Shown: positions 42,122-50,405 of the stretch, piece after piece
How positions within the stretch are numbered: position 1 is the stretch's first letter
Layout of the letters: each line of letters starts with the position of its first letter
Assembly: GCF_012935325.2 (NCBI RefSeq)
Contig: NZ_JABBYG020000011.1
Location: forward strand, 62,001-126,000
Reading direction: 5' to 3'
Source of the DNA: Paenibacillus sp. PL91
Lineage (GTDB): Bacteria > Bacillota > Bacilli > Paenibacillales > Paenibacillaceae
Length of the DNA stretch: 64,000 nucleotides
Program-made: the position numbers and the translations under genes
Notes under the pieces: generated by a model
Databases searched by the model: none
The model's input: only the letters and a program-made list of their open reading frames with translations
What the model was told of the DNA's origin: nothing

Positions 42122-43492
42122 ATGATCGGACGGGATAAGCTGGATGTCATCATAAAAAAGGGTACTGTCGTGTTGAAAAATGAAGTTCGCGTGCTGGATA
42201 TTGGCATTAAATCGGGAAAAATCGTTCAGCTTGGCGAGCGGCTGGATGCCGATCAGGCGGTTGAGCTGGTGGATGCAGCTGGACTAACGGTCATGGCGGG
42301 CATGATTGATGTTCACGTGCATCTGAACGAGCCTGGCCTTGGCGACTGGGAGGGCTTCGAGACGGGCTCCGCAGCACTTGCGGCTGGCGGCTGCACGACC
42401 TATGTCGATATGCCGCTGAACGGGATTCCGCCTACCGTTACCGTCAGCGCCATGCGGCAGAAGCTTGCTGCCGCGAAGGATCGGTCCTATGTGGATTATG
42501 CCCTATGGGGCGGGTTGGTGCCGGGCAAGCTGCATGAACTGATCCCGCTGCACGAGGCGGGCGTCGTCGGCTTTAAGGCGTTTATGTCATCGCCGGGCGA
42601 TCCGAGCGAGGATGCGTTCCGCGAGGTAGACGATTATACGCTCTACGAAGGGATGAAGATCATTGCGAGCGTGAACAAGGTGCTTGCGCTGCATGCCGAG
42701 AGCGAGCCGATTGTCGCTAAGCTTGGCCAAGCTATGCGGGCGGAAGGGCGGCTGACGTCGGCTGATTATGTGGCCTCGCGGCCCGTTATTGCCGAGCTGG
42801 AGGCGATTAACCGGGCGCTCTTTTATGCGGAGCAGACGGGCTGCACGCTTCATTTTGTCCATATTAGCAGCGAGGCTGGCGTTCAATTGATCAAGCAAGC
42901 GCGTGAGAGCGGGATGAATGTTACGGTGGAAACCTGCCCGCACTATTTGACATTAACGGCAGCCGATCTGGACGTGTTGGGCGCGGTTGCCAAGTGCTCG
43001 CCGCCGCTGCGCGACACCGCGGAGCAAGAAAAGCTGTGGAGCGTATTGGCAAAAGGCCATGTCGATATGATCTCGTCGGATCATTCGCCTTGTCCAGCTT
43101 CAATGAAGGAAGCGGATAACTTCTTCGATGCATGGGGCGGCATTGCCGGCGCGCAAAGCTCGATGGAGCTTATGGTCGGGGAAGGCCATATTAAGCGAGG
43201 CTTACCGCTTACCCAAATCAGCGAGCTGCTTGCTGGCGGCCCCGCACGGCGCTTTGGCCTGCAGGCTGCTAAAGGTGAAATCCGAATTGGCATAGACGCC
43301 GATCTGGTGCTGATTGATCTAAACAAAACGTATACGTTGGAAGAGGAGCATTTGTATCAAAAGCATAAGCACAGTCCTTATATCGGCAGACAGCTTCATT
43401 GCAAAATCAAGGCCACCTATTTGCGCGGTCAACTGGTATACGGGGAAGCTGCGGGGCTCAGCGAGAGCAAGCATGGCCAATGGGTGAAATAG
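42122..43492 (+). CDS. allB: Allantoinase
   Basis: A 456-residue amidohydrolase (PucH/AllB) that opens allantoin to allantoate. The metal site is His65 and His67 in MIDVHVHLNEPG, carboxylated Lys152 in VGFKAFMSS, further His in LALHAES and LHFVHISS, and Asp in ISSDHSPCP. The length is normal. GGAGAAAGG and GGGGAG lie just before the ATG at 42122. First gene of an allB-allC-pucG operon; substrate probably enters through the ABC transporter upstream. Confidence 0.9.
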   Translation: MIGRDKLDVIIKKGTVVLKNEVRVLDIGIKSGKIVQLGERLDADQAVELVDAAGLTVMAGMIDVHVHLNEPGLGDWEGFETGSAALAAGGCTTYVDMPLNGIPPTVTVSAMRQKLAAAKDRSYVDYALWGGLVPGKLHELIPLHEAGVVGFKAFMSSPGDPSEDAFREVDDYTLYEGMKIIASVNKVLALHAESEPIVAKLGQAMRAEGRLTSADYVASRPVIAELEAINRALFYAEQTGCTLHFVHISSEAGVQLIKQARESGMNVTVETCPHYLTLTAADLDVLGAVAKCSPPLRDTAEQEKLWSVLAKGHVDMISSDHSPCPASMKEADNFFDAWGGIAGAQSSMELMVGEGHIKRGLPLTQISELLAGGPARRFGLQAAKGEIRIGIDADLVLIDLNKTYTLEEEHLYQKHKHSPYIGRQLHCKIKATYLRGQLVYGEAAGLSESKHGQWVK

Positions 43493-43521
43493 ATTTGGCT
43501 ATCGAGATAGGAGGAGCAGCT

Positions 43522-44808
43522 ATGGAACAAAATGTACGTATCTCTCCGCAGGAGAAGGAGCGGCTATTATCCCATTTTGAGACGCAGATTATGCAGGTGT
43601 TGAACTGGCTGGCTACATTCAGCCCGGATGAGGAAGGCGGCATTACGCGGCTGCTCTATACCGAAGGCTGGCTAGAGGCGCAGCAGGCGCTGGCACAGAA
43701 AATGGCAGGCTGCGGCCTGAAGACGGAATTTGATCATGTCGGCAACTTATTTGGAAAATTACTAGGCGAGGATTTGGATGCGCCTTCTATTATAACGGGG
43801 TCCCATATCGATACGGTTGTTCAAGGCGGTATGTATGACGGAGCCTATGGCATTGCGGCGGGTCTTTTGGCGCTGGATTATTTGCAGCAGCAGTTCGGCA
43901 AGCCGAAGCGGACGCTTGAAATCGTCTCCCTCTGCGAAGAAGAGGGAAGTCGGTTTCCGATGGCTTATTGGGGCTCGGGCAGCATCGTCGGGAAGCGGAA
44001 TTTTGAGCAAATCGTGCATTTGCAGGATTCCGACGAGGTGTTTTTTACGGATGCGATGCAGCTATGCGGCTTTGGCGAGGGAATGGGAAGGGATAGCCGC
44101 CGCAGCGACATTGGCGCCTTCATTGAAGTGCATATTGAACAAGGGGCGGTGCTTGAGGAAGAGGGAATTGCGATCGGCGTTGTAGATACGATTGCAGGCC
44201 AACGAAGGCTGAAGTTCGAGGTAATCGGCGAATCCAATCATGCGGGGACGACGCCGATGCATATGCGAAGGGATGCGCTTGAGGGCGTGAGCATGATGAT
44301 TCAGGCGCTGCGCCGGGAGGCGGTACGAATTGGCGAGCCGCTCGTAGCGACCGTCGGCAGGCTTCTGGTGTTGCCGAATGTGCCGAACGTCGTGCCGGGC
44401 AAAGCCATCTTTACGGTAGATGCGCGCCATGCCGATGGGCAGGTGCTTGATCGCTTTTGCCGGTGGGTTATGCAAGAATTCAGCTCCATAGCAGACGAGC
44501 GTCAGCTCGCTATCCAGGGGACGGAATGGTTCCGCGAAGAGCCGGTGCCTATGCACGGCAAGCTCAAAGCGTATATGGACGATGTATGCGGCAAAATGTC
44601 GATTTCCTCGAAGCGAATGGTTAGCGGCGCGGGACATGATGCCCAAATGTTCGAGCATATTTGTCCGACCGCTATGCTGTTCGTTCCGAGCAGGCGCGGC
44701 ATTTCACATTCGCCCGAGGAATACACGGAGCCGCGCGATCTCGCGGTTGGCGTACTCGTATTGACGGAGCTGCTTTACCGATTAGGCTATGAGGGGGAAG
44801 AGCTATGA
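43522..44808 (+). CDS. allC: Allantoate amidohydrolase
   Basis: A 428-residue M20-family metal-dependent amidohydrolase (PucF/AllC) that converts allantoate to (S)-ureidoglycine, CO2 and ammonia. Metal ligands fit GSHIDTVVQGGMYDGAYG, CEEEGSRFP and a late GAGHDAQMF. The open frame extends upstream into allB, but AGGAGGAG lies 8 nt before the ATG at 43522. The stop overlaps the ATG of pucG (ATGA), showing coupling. Confidence 0.9.
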   Translation: MEQNVRISPQEKERLLSHFETQIMQVLNWLATFSPDEEGGITRLLYTEGWLEAQQALAQKMAGCGLKTEFDHVGNLFGKLLGEDLDAPSIITGSHIDTVVQGGMYDGAYGIAAGLLALDYLQQQFGKPKRTLEIVSLCEEEGSRFPMAYWGSGSIVGKRNFEQIVHLQDSDEVFFTDAMQLCGFGEGMGRDSRRSDIGAFIEVHIEQGAVLEEEGIAIGVVDTIAGQRRLKFEVIGESNHAGTTPMHMRRDALEGVSMMIQALRREAVRIGEPLVATVGRLLVLPNVPNVVPGKAIFTVDARHADGQVLDRFCRWVMQEFSSIADERQLAIQGTEWFREEPVPMHGKLKAYMDDVCGKMSISSKRMVSGAGHDAQMFEHICPTAMLFVPSRRGISHSPEEYTEPRDLAVGVLVLTELLYRLGYEGEEL

Positions 44809-46031
44809 AGGCTTATAAGGATTTATCGCCATCGCCGCGTACGATTATGACACCAGGCCCGGTCGAGGTCGATCCACGGGTGCTGCGGGCGATGTCTTTT
44901 CCGATATTGGGACAGTTTGATCCTGAGTTTACGACGCTTATGAATGAGACGATGGGGATGCTGCGGCAGCTGTTCAAGACGGAAAACGAATGGGCGTTTC
45001 CCGTAGACGGGACGTCAAGATCCGGCATTGAAGCGGTGCTCGTCGGATTAATTGAGCCGGGAGACAAGGTGCTTGTGCCCATCTACGGGCGATTCGGCCA
45101 TTTGCTGACGGAGATTGCGAGGCGCTGCGGCGCAGAGGTCGTGACGCTGGAGAAGGAATGGGGCTATACGTTCGATACGGAGGAAATCGTTAACGCCATT
45201 CGTGAGCATCAGCCTAAGCTGGTGGCTCTTGTCCATGGCGAGACATCGACGGGACGGATGCAATCGCTCGAAGGGATCGGACAGGTGTGCAGGGAAGTGG
45301 ATGCGTTATTCGTGGTGGATGCCGTTGCGACGATCGGCGGTATCGAGGTGGCGACGGATCGTTTGCTTATCGATGCCGTTATCGCCGGCACGCAGAAGTG
45401 CTTGTCCGTGCCAGCTGGAATGGCGCCGATCACCTATAACAAACGTGCGGAAGCGAAGCTGCAAAGCCGCAAGAGAATTGAAAGAGGCTTGCTTCTCGCT
45501 GACGGCGAGGATGATCCGCTGCTGCGCCCGATCCAGAGCAACTATTTGGACTTGAGCCAGCTTCAGGATTACTGGAGCCCGGCTCGGCTCAATCATCATA
45601 CGGAAGCGACCTCGATGCTCTATGCGCTGCGCGAGGGCTTGCGCTTAGTGCTGGAGGAAGGGCTCGAAGCGCGCTTTGCCCGGCACAGAGAGCATGAGGG
45701 TGCGCTGATTGCCGGCTTGGAGGCGATGGGACTGCGGCTCTACGGGGACCCGTCCTGCAAAATGACCGTCGTCACATGCATCGAAATTCCTTCCGGAGTA
45801 GACGGGGAATCCGTCAGGACGATGCTGCTTGACCATTTTGGAATTGAAATTGCCAGCTCCTTCGGTCCCCTGAAGGGCAAAATATGGCGCATCGGCACGA
45901 TGGGCTACAGCTGCAGCAAACGTAACGTGCTTCTTACGCTTGGCGCGCTCGAAGCGGTGCTGCTCCGCCATGGCCATCAGCTGGAATCGGGCCGGTCGCT
46001 GCAGGCGGCGATGGATGCTTACGCGATGTAG
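44805..46031 (+). CDS. pucG: (S)-ureidoglycine--glyoxylate aminotransferase
   Basis: A 408-residue fold-type I PLP aminotransferase of the AGXT/PucG type. Lys198 in AGTQKCLSVPAG binds PLP; the N-terminus TIMTPGPVEVDPRVLRAM and DGTSRSGIEA are characteristic. In B. subtilis PucG transfers the amino group of ureidoglycine to glyoxylate, giving glycine and oxalurate. Placement after allC matches that step. No uricase or xanthine dehydrogenase genes are in the window, so the locus starts from allantoin. Confidence 0.9.
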   Translation: MKAYKDLSPSPRTIMTPGPVEVDPRVLRAMSFPILGQFDPEFTTLMNETMGMLRQLFKTENEWAFPVDGTSRSGIEAVLVGLIEPGDKVLVPIYGRFGHLLTEIARRCGAEVVTLEKEWGYTFDTEEIVNAIREHQPKLVALVHGETSTGRMQSLEGIGQVCREVDALFVVDAVATIGGIEVATDRLLIDAVIAGTQKCLSVPAGMAPITYNKRAEAKLQSRKRIERGLLLADGEDDPLLRPIQSNYLDLSQLQDYWSPARLNHHTEATSMLYALREGLRLVLEEGLEARFARHREHEGALIAGLEAMGLRLYGDPSCKMTVVTCIEIPSGVDGESVRTMLLDHFGIEIASSFGPLKGKIWRIGTMGYSCSKRNVLLTLGALEAVLLRHGHQLESGRSLQAAMDAYAM

Positions 46032-46139
46032 CGACATTTTATAAAGACTTTACGTTAACTTTACTTTGCTGCGGCTTTACTTTTACCACCGACCTATACA
46101 ATGTCCTCAAGGCGAATGAATCGGATTGGGGGCAAGAGG

Positions 46140-47018
46140 ATGGTCAAGTACAAGTGGACGCTTATGGTTACGATGTTGATGCTTGCTTTGACGGCGGCAT
46201 TCCTGCTGCAAGGGATGAATCGGTTTAATGCGAATGCTTCGGGAGATATGTCGGACCCGTTTCTCGATCCCTATGCCTTGTCGCTTGCGCATAAGCATGC
46301 GGGGCCAGCTATGGAATCGGCGGCGGAGAAGGGTGTGCAGATGGAGCTGTCTTGGCCGCGGGGCGAACCTGCTGCAGGCATGCCATCACTGCTTTCATTA
46401 ACCGTTATGAACGGCAAGGGTGCAGGAATTAATGATTTTGAAATGTCGAATGAGAAGCTGCTTCATCTCATCGTCGTAAGCGAGGATTTGCAGCAGTTCC
46501 AGCATGTCCATCCCGTGTATAATGGCGCGGGCATGTTCGAGCTGCCGATTACGTTTCCTGCGGGAGGCAGGTATAAGCTGTATGCGGATTTTTTGCCGAA
46601 AGGGATGAATGAGCTGACGCGAATGGGCGAGGTGGAGGTGCGCGGTGAGGCGGCCGCGCCGACTGTCTTGAAGGCGAGTGAAGTCTTGGCAGCTCATGCT
46701 GGCGGTATGAAAGTAGAACTTGCGTTTCCAGAGAGACTTGCGCCGCAGACGCAGTTGAGCATGACCTATACGTTTACCGACGAGAAGACCGGCGAGCCGA
46801 TTGAGGATTTGGAGCTTTACCTCGGCGCGGTTGGCCATGTCGTCGCGATTGACGAAACGATGGGGCAAATCATCCATATTCATCCGCTCAACTGGGCGTC
46901 TTCAGGGCCGCAGGCCGTGTTCGGCGTCAGCTTTCCGGCAAGCGGCTTATATAAAATATGGGGTCAGTTCCAGCGTGATGGTCAGACGCTGATTGTGCCG
47001 TTCGTTATTCAAGTGTAG
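46140..47018 (+). CDS. Secreted or membrane-tethered protein with two HxHP metal-site-like motifs
   Basis: A 292-residue exported protein. Residues about 8-26 form a signal peptide or anchor. It then contains two similar Ig-like (YtkA/FixH-like) modules, each with a His cluster: HLIVVSEDLQQFQHVHPVYN in the first and VGHVVAIDETMGQIIHIHP in the second, plus HKHAGP near the N-terminus. Such motifs suggest copper or other metal binding. The start at 46140 has GGGGG 7 nt upstream; ATGs at 46101 and 46116 are less well placed. It lies between pucG and a copper amine oxidase gene, separated from both by a gap or terminator. Function unproven. Confidence 0.6.
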   Translation: MVKYKWTLMVTMLMLALTAAFLLQGMNRFNANASGDMSDPFLDPYALSLAHKHAGPAMESAAEKGVQMELSWPRGEPAAGMPSLLSLTVMNGKGAGINDFEMSNEKLLHLIVVSEDLQQFQHVHPVYNGAGMFELPITFPAGGRYKLYADFLPKGMNELTRMGEVEVRGEAAAPTVLKASEVLAAHAGGMKVELAFPERLAPQTQLSMTYTFTDEKTGEPIEDLELYLGAVGHVVAIDETMGQIIHIHPLNWASSGPQAVFGVSFPASGLYKIWGQFQRDGQTLIVPFVIQV

Positions 47019-47041
47019 TTGATCGAACAATGTTGAAGAGT

Positions 47042-47115
47042 CTATCTACGAAAGCGGTTTTTGCCTTCCCAACGGAAGCAGAAGCGTATGGCTTTCGTAG
47101 GTAGGCTTTTTTTGT
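47042..47115 (+). terminator. Terminator after the HxHP protein gene
   Basis: CTATCTACGAAAGC and GCTTTCGTAGGTAG form a 14-bp stem (one G-U), with a small CTTCC/GGAAG hairpin in the loop, and a T-run follows. Confidence 0.75.
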
Positions 47116-47322
47116 GCTGAGCCAAGGCCGAAGGTTTACCGAAAAAGGATAAACATATTAAGCTCCCTTTACCTTTATGCCCGTGTTTTATTACCTTCGC
47201 ATGTTAGAGTATGTAACATTAACAAACGGAAAAGGGGGATACGGTGGAAATGTGAGAAGAAGCGTCTAGAAGTCTTAGCGTCACCGACCGACTAATAGAG
47301 AAATGATAATTGGAGGGAAACT

Positions 47323-49329
47323 ATGAGAAAGAAAAAACTAATCGTATCCGTTATTGCCGTGTCCGTCGTTATTGCTTCCATTAATATTTTTCCGGGGGCG
47401 CTTGGGCTAGGGAGGCTGAGTGCCGCTGAGATTGACAAGATCGTCTACCATCCGCTTAATCCGTTAAGCCCGCAAGAGATTGAAGAAGCAGCCGATATCA
47501 TTCGAAAATCGCAATATGGCAGCAAGGATATGTATTTCTCTGAAATTAAGCTGGAGGAGCCGGAGAAAGAGCAGGTGTGGGCATGGGATGATGCCGGCGG
47601 AGCCAAGCTGACTAGGGAAGCGACATTTACCCTCGTCAAAGGAAGCAAGCCTTATGAAGGCACCGTGAATCTGGATACGGATAAGGTTGTGTACTGGAAG
47701 GAAGTGAAGGAAGGCTGGCCTTTCTATACGGAGTGGGGGCAATCTGAAGCGATCGTCGAAAAGGATAAGGATGCAGTAGCCGCTCTAGCAAGGCATGGCA
47801 TAACCGACCTCAGCAAAGTATCCTTCGCAGACGGTCCGCTTGGCGATTATGGACCAGAGCTGACGCCGCCGGGCTCGCGCCTTGCGATGTCGGTACCGCG
47901 TCCGAAGATCGAGGGAGCCGTCAACAATTTCGCGCACCCTATGGACGGCCTTGCCTTCCTAGTTGATCTGAACGCCAAAAAGGTTCTTAAAATTTATGAG
48001 TCAGGTAACCCTCCGGTTTCGACTGATCCTAACGATTACACGAAGATTATCAAGACGAAGCGGACGGACGAGATTAAGCCGCTCATTATCAGCCAGCCGC
48101 AAGGCGCAAGCTTCTCGGTTAAAGGAACGTCGGTCGATTGGCAAAACTGGAAGTTCCACTTCCGCCTCGATCCGCGCGTAGGTCCTATGGTTTCGACCGT
48201 GTCCTACACGGAGAACGGAGATAAGCGCAAGATTATGTATGAGGGCGGGCTTGGCGGCATGATGGTTCCTTACGGCGATCCTGACGCGGCGTGGCTGTAC
48301 AAAATATTTATGGATGCGGGCGAATACGGCGTAGGCCTATCGACTCGCAGCCTCAATATAGGCTCCGATGTGCCGAAGAACGCGACCTTGTTCGATGCGG
48401 CTATCAATGACACGCAGGGCAAGGCAGTAATTATTAAAAACTCGTTTGCGTTATTCGAGCGCTACGCAGACCCGGAATGGTCACATAATGGCGATGCGAG
48501 AGAGCGGCGCGAGCTCGTGCTGCGGGCGATTGCTACGATCGGCAACTACGATTATGTTCTGGACTGGGTGTTCCTGCAAAATGGTTCGATCAAGCTGATG
48601 GCAGGCGCAACTGGCCTTGCTCAGGTCAAGGCGGTCGAGTCCAAGACGATGGACGATAAAACGGCAGTGAGCGATACGCGCAACGGCAAGCTTGTGGATG
48701 CGAACATCGTCGCGCCGACGCATCAGCATATTTTCAGCTACAGGCTTGATTTGGATGTGGATGGCGAATCCAACTCCGTTGGCGAGATATTGCCGAAGGC
48801 GATTACGGTGAAAAATCCGGAATTCGCGCGCAGTGAGATGATTACGGTAGAGAAAACGTATAAGGTCGAGCAGGAAGCGATTCAGAAGTTTGATCCGGAT
48901 AAAATCGTTCTCGTGACAAATTCAAGCAAGGAAAATAAACTCGGTTACGCAACAGGCTATCAGGTGATGCCATATGCAGGCGGGACCCACCCATTTATGG
49001 AGGAGCCGCTCTTCACGAAAACGGACTATGTATTGAAACGTGCGGAATTCATTAATAATCATATTTGGGTAACGCCTTACAAGAAGGATGAGTTATATTC
49101 CGAGGGCAAGTATACGACGCACAACAAAGACACGGGACTTGGGCTATGGACGCAGCAAAACCGCAGCATCGAGAATAAGGATACGGTCGTATGGCTCACA
49201 ACGGGAACGACGCATGTCATGCGGGCGGAGGAATTCCCGATCATGCCGACGGAGTGGGTAACGGCCATGATTAAGCCATTCAACTTCTTTAACGAAACGC
49301 CGACGCTGGATTTGCAGAAGACAGAGTAG
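47323..49329 (+). CDS. tynA: Secreted copper (TPQ-containing) amine oxidase
   Basis: A 668-residue primary amine oxidase: amine + O2 + H2O to aldehyde, ammonia and H2O2. The precursor tyrosine of the topaquinone cofactor is Tyr409 in TIGNYDYVLDW; the catalytic base is Asp331 in FMDAGEYGVG; the copper ligands are His467 and His469 (HQHIFSYRLD) and His631 (TTHVMRAEEFP). Residues 1-34 look like a signal peptide, so it acts outside the cell. GGAGGGAAA precedes the ATG. It lies alone between two terminators, downstream of the HxHP protein. It would supply ammonia from plant-derived amines. Confidence 0.9.
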   Translation: MRKKKLIVSVIAVSVVIASINIFPGALGLGRLSAAEIDKIVYHPLNPLSPQEIEEAADIIRKSQYGSKDMYFSEIKLEEPEKEQVWAWDDAGGAKLTREATFTLVKGSKPYEGTVNLDTDKVVYWKEVKEGWPFYTEWGQSEAIVEKDKDAVAALARHGITDLSKVSFADGPLGDYGPELTPPGSRLAMSVPRPKIEGAVNNFAHPMDGLAFLVDLNAKKVLKIYESGNPPVSTDPNDYTKIIKTKRTDEIKPLIISQPQGASFSVKGTSVDWQNWKFHFRLDPRVGPMVSTVSYTENGDKRKIMYEGGLGGMMVPYGDPDAAWLYKIFMDAGEYGVGLSTRSLNIGSDVPKNATLFDAAINDTQGKAVIIKNSFALFERYADPEWSHNGDARERRELVLRAIATIGNYDYVLDWVFLQNGSIKLMAGATGLAQVKAVESKTMDDKTAVSDTRNGKLVDANIVAPTHQHIFSYRLDLDVDGESNSVGEILPKAITVKNPEFARSEMITVEKTYKVEQEAIQKFDPDKIVLVTNSSKENKLGYATGYQVMPYAGGTHPFMEEPLFTKTDYVLKRAEFINNHIWVTPYKKDELYSEGKYTTHNKDTGLGLWTQQNRSIENKDTVVWLTTGTTHVMRAEEFPIMPTEWVTAMIKPFNFFNETPTLDLQKTE

Positions 49330-49425
49330 AGTAAAAAGTAGACAAATAAAGGGAAATAAATAGTCGGTATAATAGCCTAAGTGGTCGTATCCTCGTCAGT
49401 TTATCATGAGCAAAGCTTTTGAAGC

Positions 49426-49469
49426 AGCGGCTTTTCCCAGTATTCTTCCCGGGAGAGGCCGCTTTTTTT
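49426..49469 (+). terminator. Terminator after the amine oxidase
   Basis: AGCGGCTTTTCCC and GGGAGAGGCCGCT pair over about 12 positions, followed by seven T. The remaining 49330-49618 shows only the operator at 49580. Confidence 0.85.
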
Positions 49470-49579
49470 ATTTTGAAAATGTTAATAGTTTCAAAAAATC
49501 GCTAGAGGAGGGAAAATAGCAGATGCAAATTAAACGGATAGGCTTCATTGACAATACTAGAACGGTAAATTAAGATTTA

Positions 49580-49592
49580 CCTATCGGACAGG
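49580..49592. promoter_or_regulatory. FadR-type operator, site 1
   Basis: CCTATCGGACAGG is an imperfect 13-bp palindrome (CCTnTC-n-GAnAGG). It recurs with one change at 50351-50363. It lies 27 bp before the FadR-type regulator gene, so autoregulation is likely. Confidence 0.7.
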
Positions 49593-49618
49593 CAGTAAGG
49601 TGAGGAGCGAGACAGGCT

Positions 49619-50296
49619 ATGGGGAAAATTCAAAAAATACTTGTACATGAATTGGTATCGCAGGAAATTCAAAATTATATCCAAGAGAAGGATCTTCAAG
49701 AGGGCGACAAGCTGCCATCCGTTGAGGAAATGACGCAAATGTTTGGCGTTGGCCGTTCCTCGCTGCGAGAAGCGTTGAGATACTTGGAAGCCATCGATAT
49801 CGTTCGCGTGGAGAATGGCAAAGGCATATTTGTAAGTGATGTCCATACGTTCCGTTTCTCTGGGAAAGTTAAATTTGAGCTGGAGCGCAATTACTTGCTG
49901 AATACGCTCGACATTCGCAGGGCGCTTGAAGGCAAGGCAGTGGAGCTGGCTTCGAAGAACATTACGGCAGACCAGATCAAGGAATTGGAGCTATGCCTGG
50001 AGCAATACCAAGCTTTGAAAGACAGTAATAGGGATACCTCCCAAATCGACCTTGCTTTCCACCGCTACGTGATCAGAGCTGCGCACAACCCCATTCTCGA
50101 AACCGTGATGGATTCGTTCTCCGGTCTTTATGAGAAGTTCTTCAATGAACCGTTAGGCGAAAAACGTCTCTTCGACGATACTTACCCTTATCATCGCACG
50201 ATGTTCGACGCAATTGCCTTGAATGATACGGAAAAAGCGTTAGAAGAGTTTAATAAAATGATGGATTGCATCGAAGACAAAATCAAAAAGTTTTAG
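49619..50296 (+). CDS. FadR-subfamily GntR regulator
   Basis: A 225-residue regulator. The winged helix (about 10-75) reads GDKLPSVEEMTQMFGVGRSSLREALRYLE, with the wing VENGKGIFVSD. The C-terminal all-helical FCD domain contains DLAFHRYVIRAAHN, which supplies Asp and His metal ligands for an acidic effector. It precedes the transporter genes at 50406, and two copies of CCTATCRGACAGG flank it, one before this gene and one at the transporter promoter. It is probably a repressor relieved by a small carboxylate or sugar acid. Confidence 0.85.
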   Translation: MGKIQKILVHELVSQEIQNYIQEKDLQEGDKLPSVEEMTQMFGVGRSSLREALRYLEAIDIVRVENGKGIFVSDVHTFRFSGKVKFELERNYLLNTLDIRRALEGKAVELASKNITADQIKELELCLEQYQALKDSNRDTSQIDLAFHRYVIRAAHNPILETVMDSFSGLYEKFFNEPLGEKRLFDDTYPYHRTMFDAIALNDTEKALEEFNKMMDCIEDKIKKF

Positions 50297-50318
50297 CGAA
50301 AAAGCGCTTTATTTTGTA

Positions 50319-50347
50319 TTGACAAGGTAAAGCGCTTTCACTATAAT
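50319..50347 (+). promoter_or_regulatory. Consensus promoter with internal cre site for the third sugar transporter
   Basis: TTGACA (50319-50324) and TATAAT (50342-50347) are exactly 17 nt apart, a perfect SigA promoter. Its spacer contains GTAAAGCGCTTTCA (50327-50340), matching cre on the opposite strand as TGAAAGCGCTTTAC. A second AAAGCGCTTT lies at 50301-50310. CcpA binding would directly occlude polymerase. Confidence 0.85.
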
Positions 50348-50350
50348 CAA

Positions 50351-50363
50351 CCTATCAGACAGG
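50351..50363. promoter_or_regulatory. FadR-type operator, site 2
   Basis: CCTATCAGACAGG lies 4-16 nt downstream of the -10, at the expected transcription start. It differs from site 1 by one base at the centre. Binding here would block initiation. Confidence 0.75.
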
Positions 50364-50405
50364 ACGACTGTATGATACATGTGATTTAAAGGGGGATTTA
50401 AATCA

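Noticed and set aside
44062..44658. 198-codon minus-strand frame inside allC
   Set aside because: Antisense shadow; the plus strand has intact M20 metal-site motifs and operon coupling.
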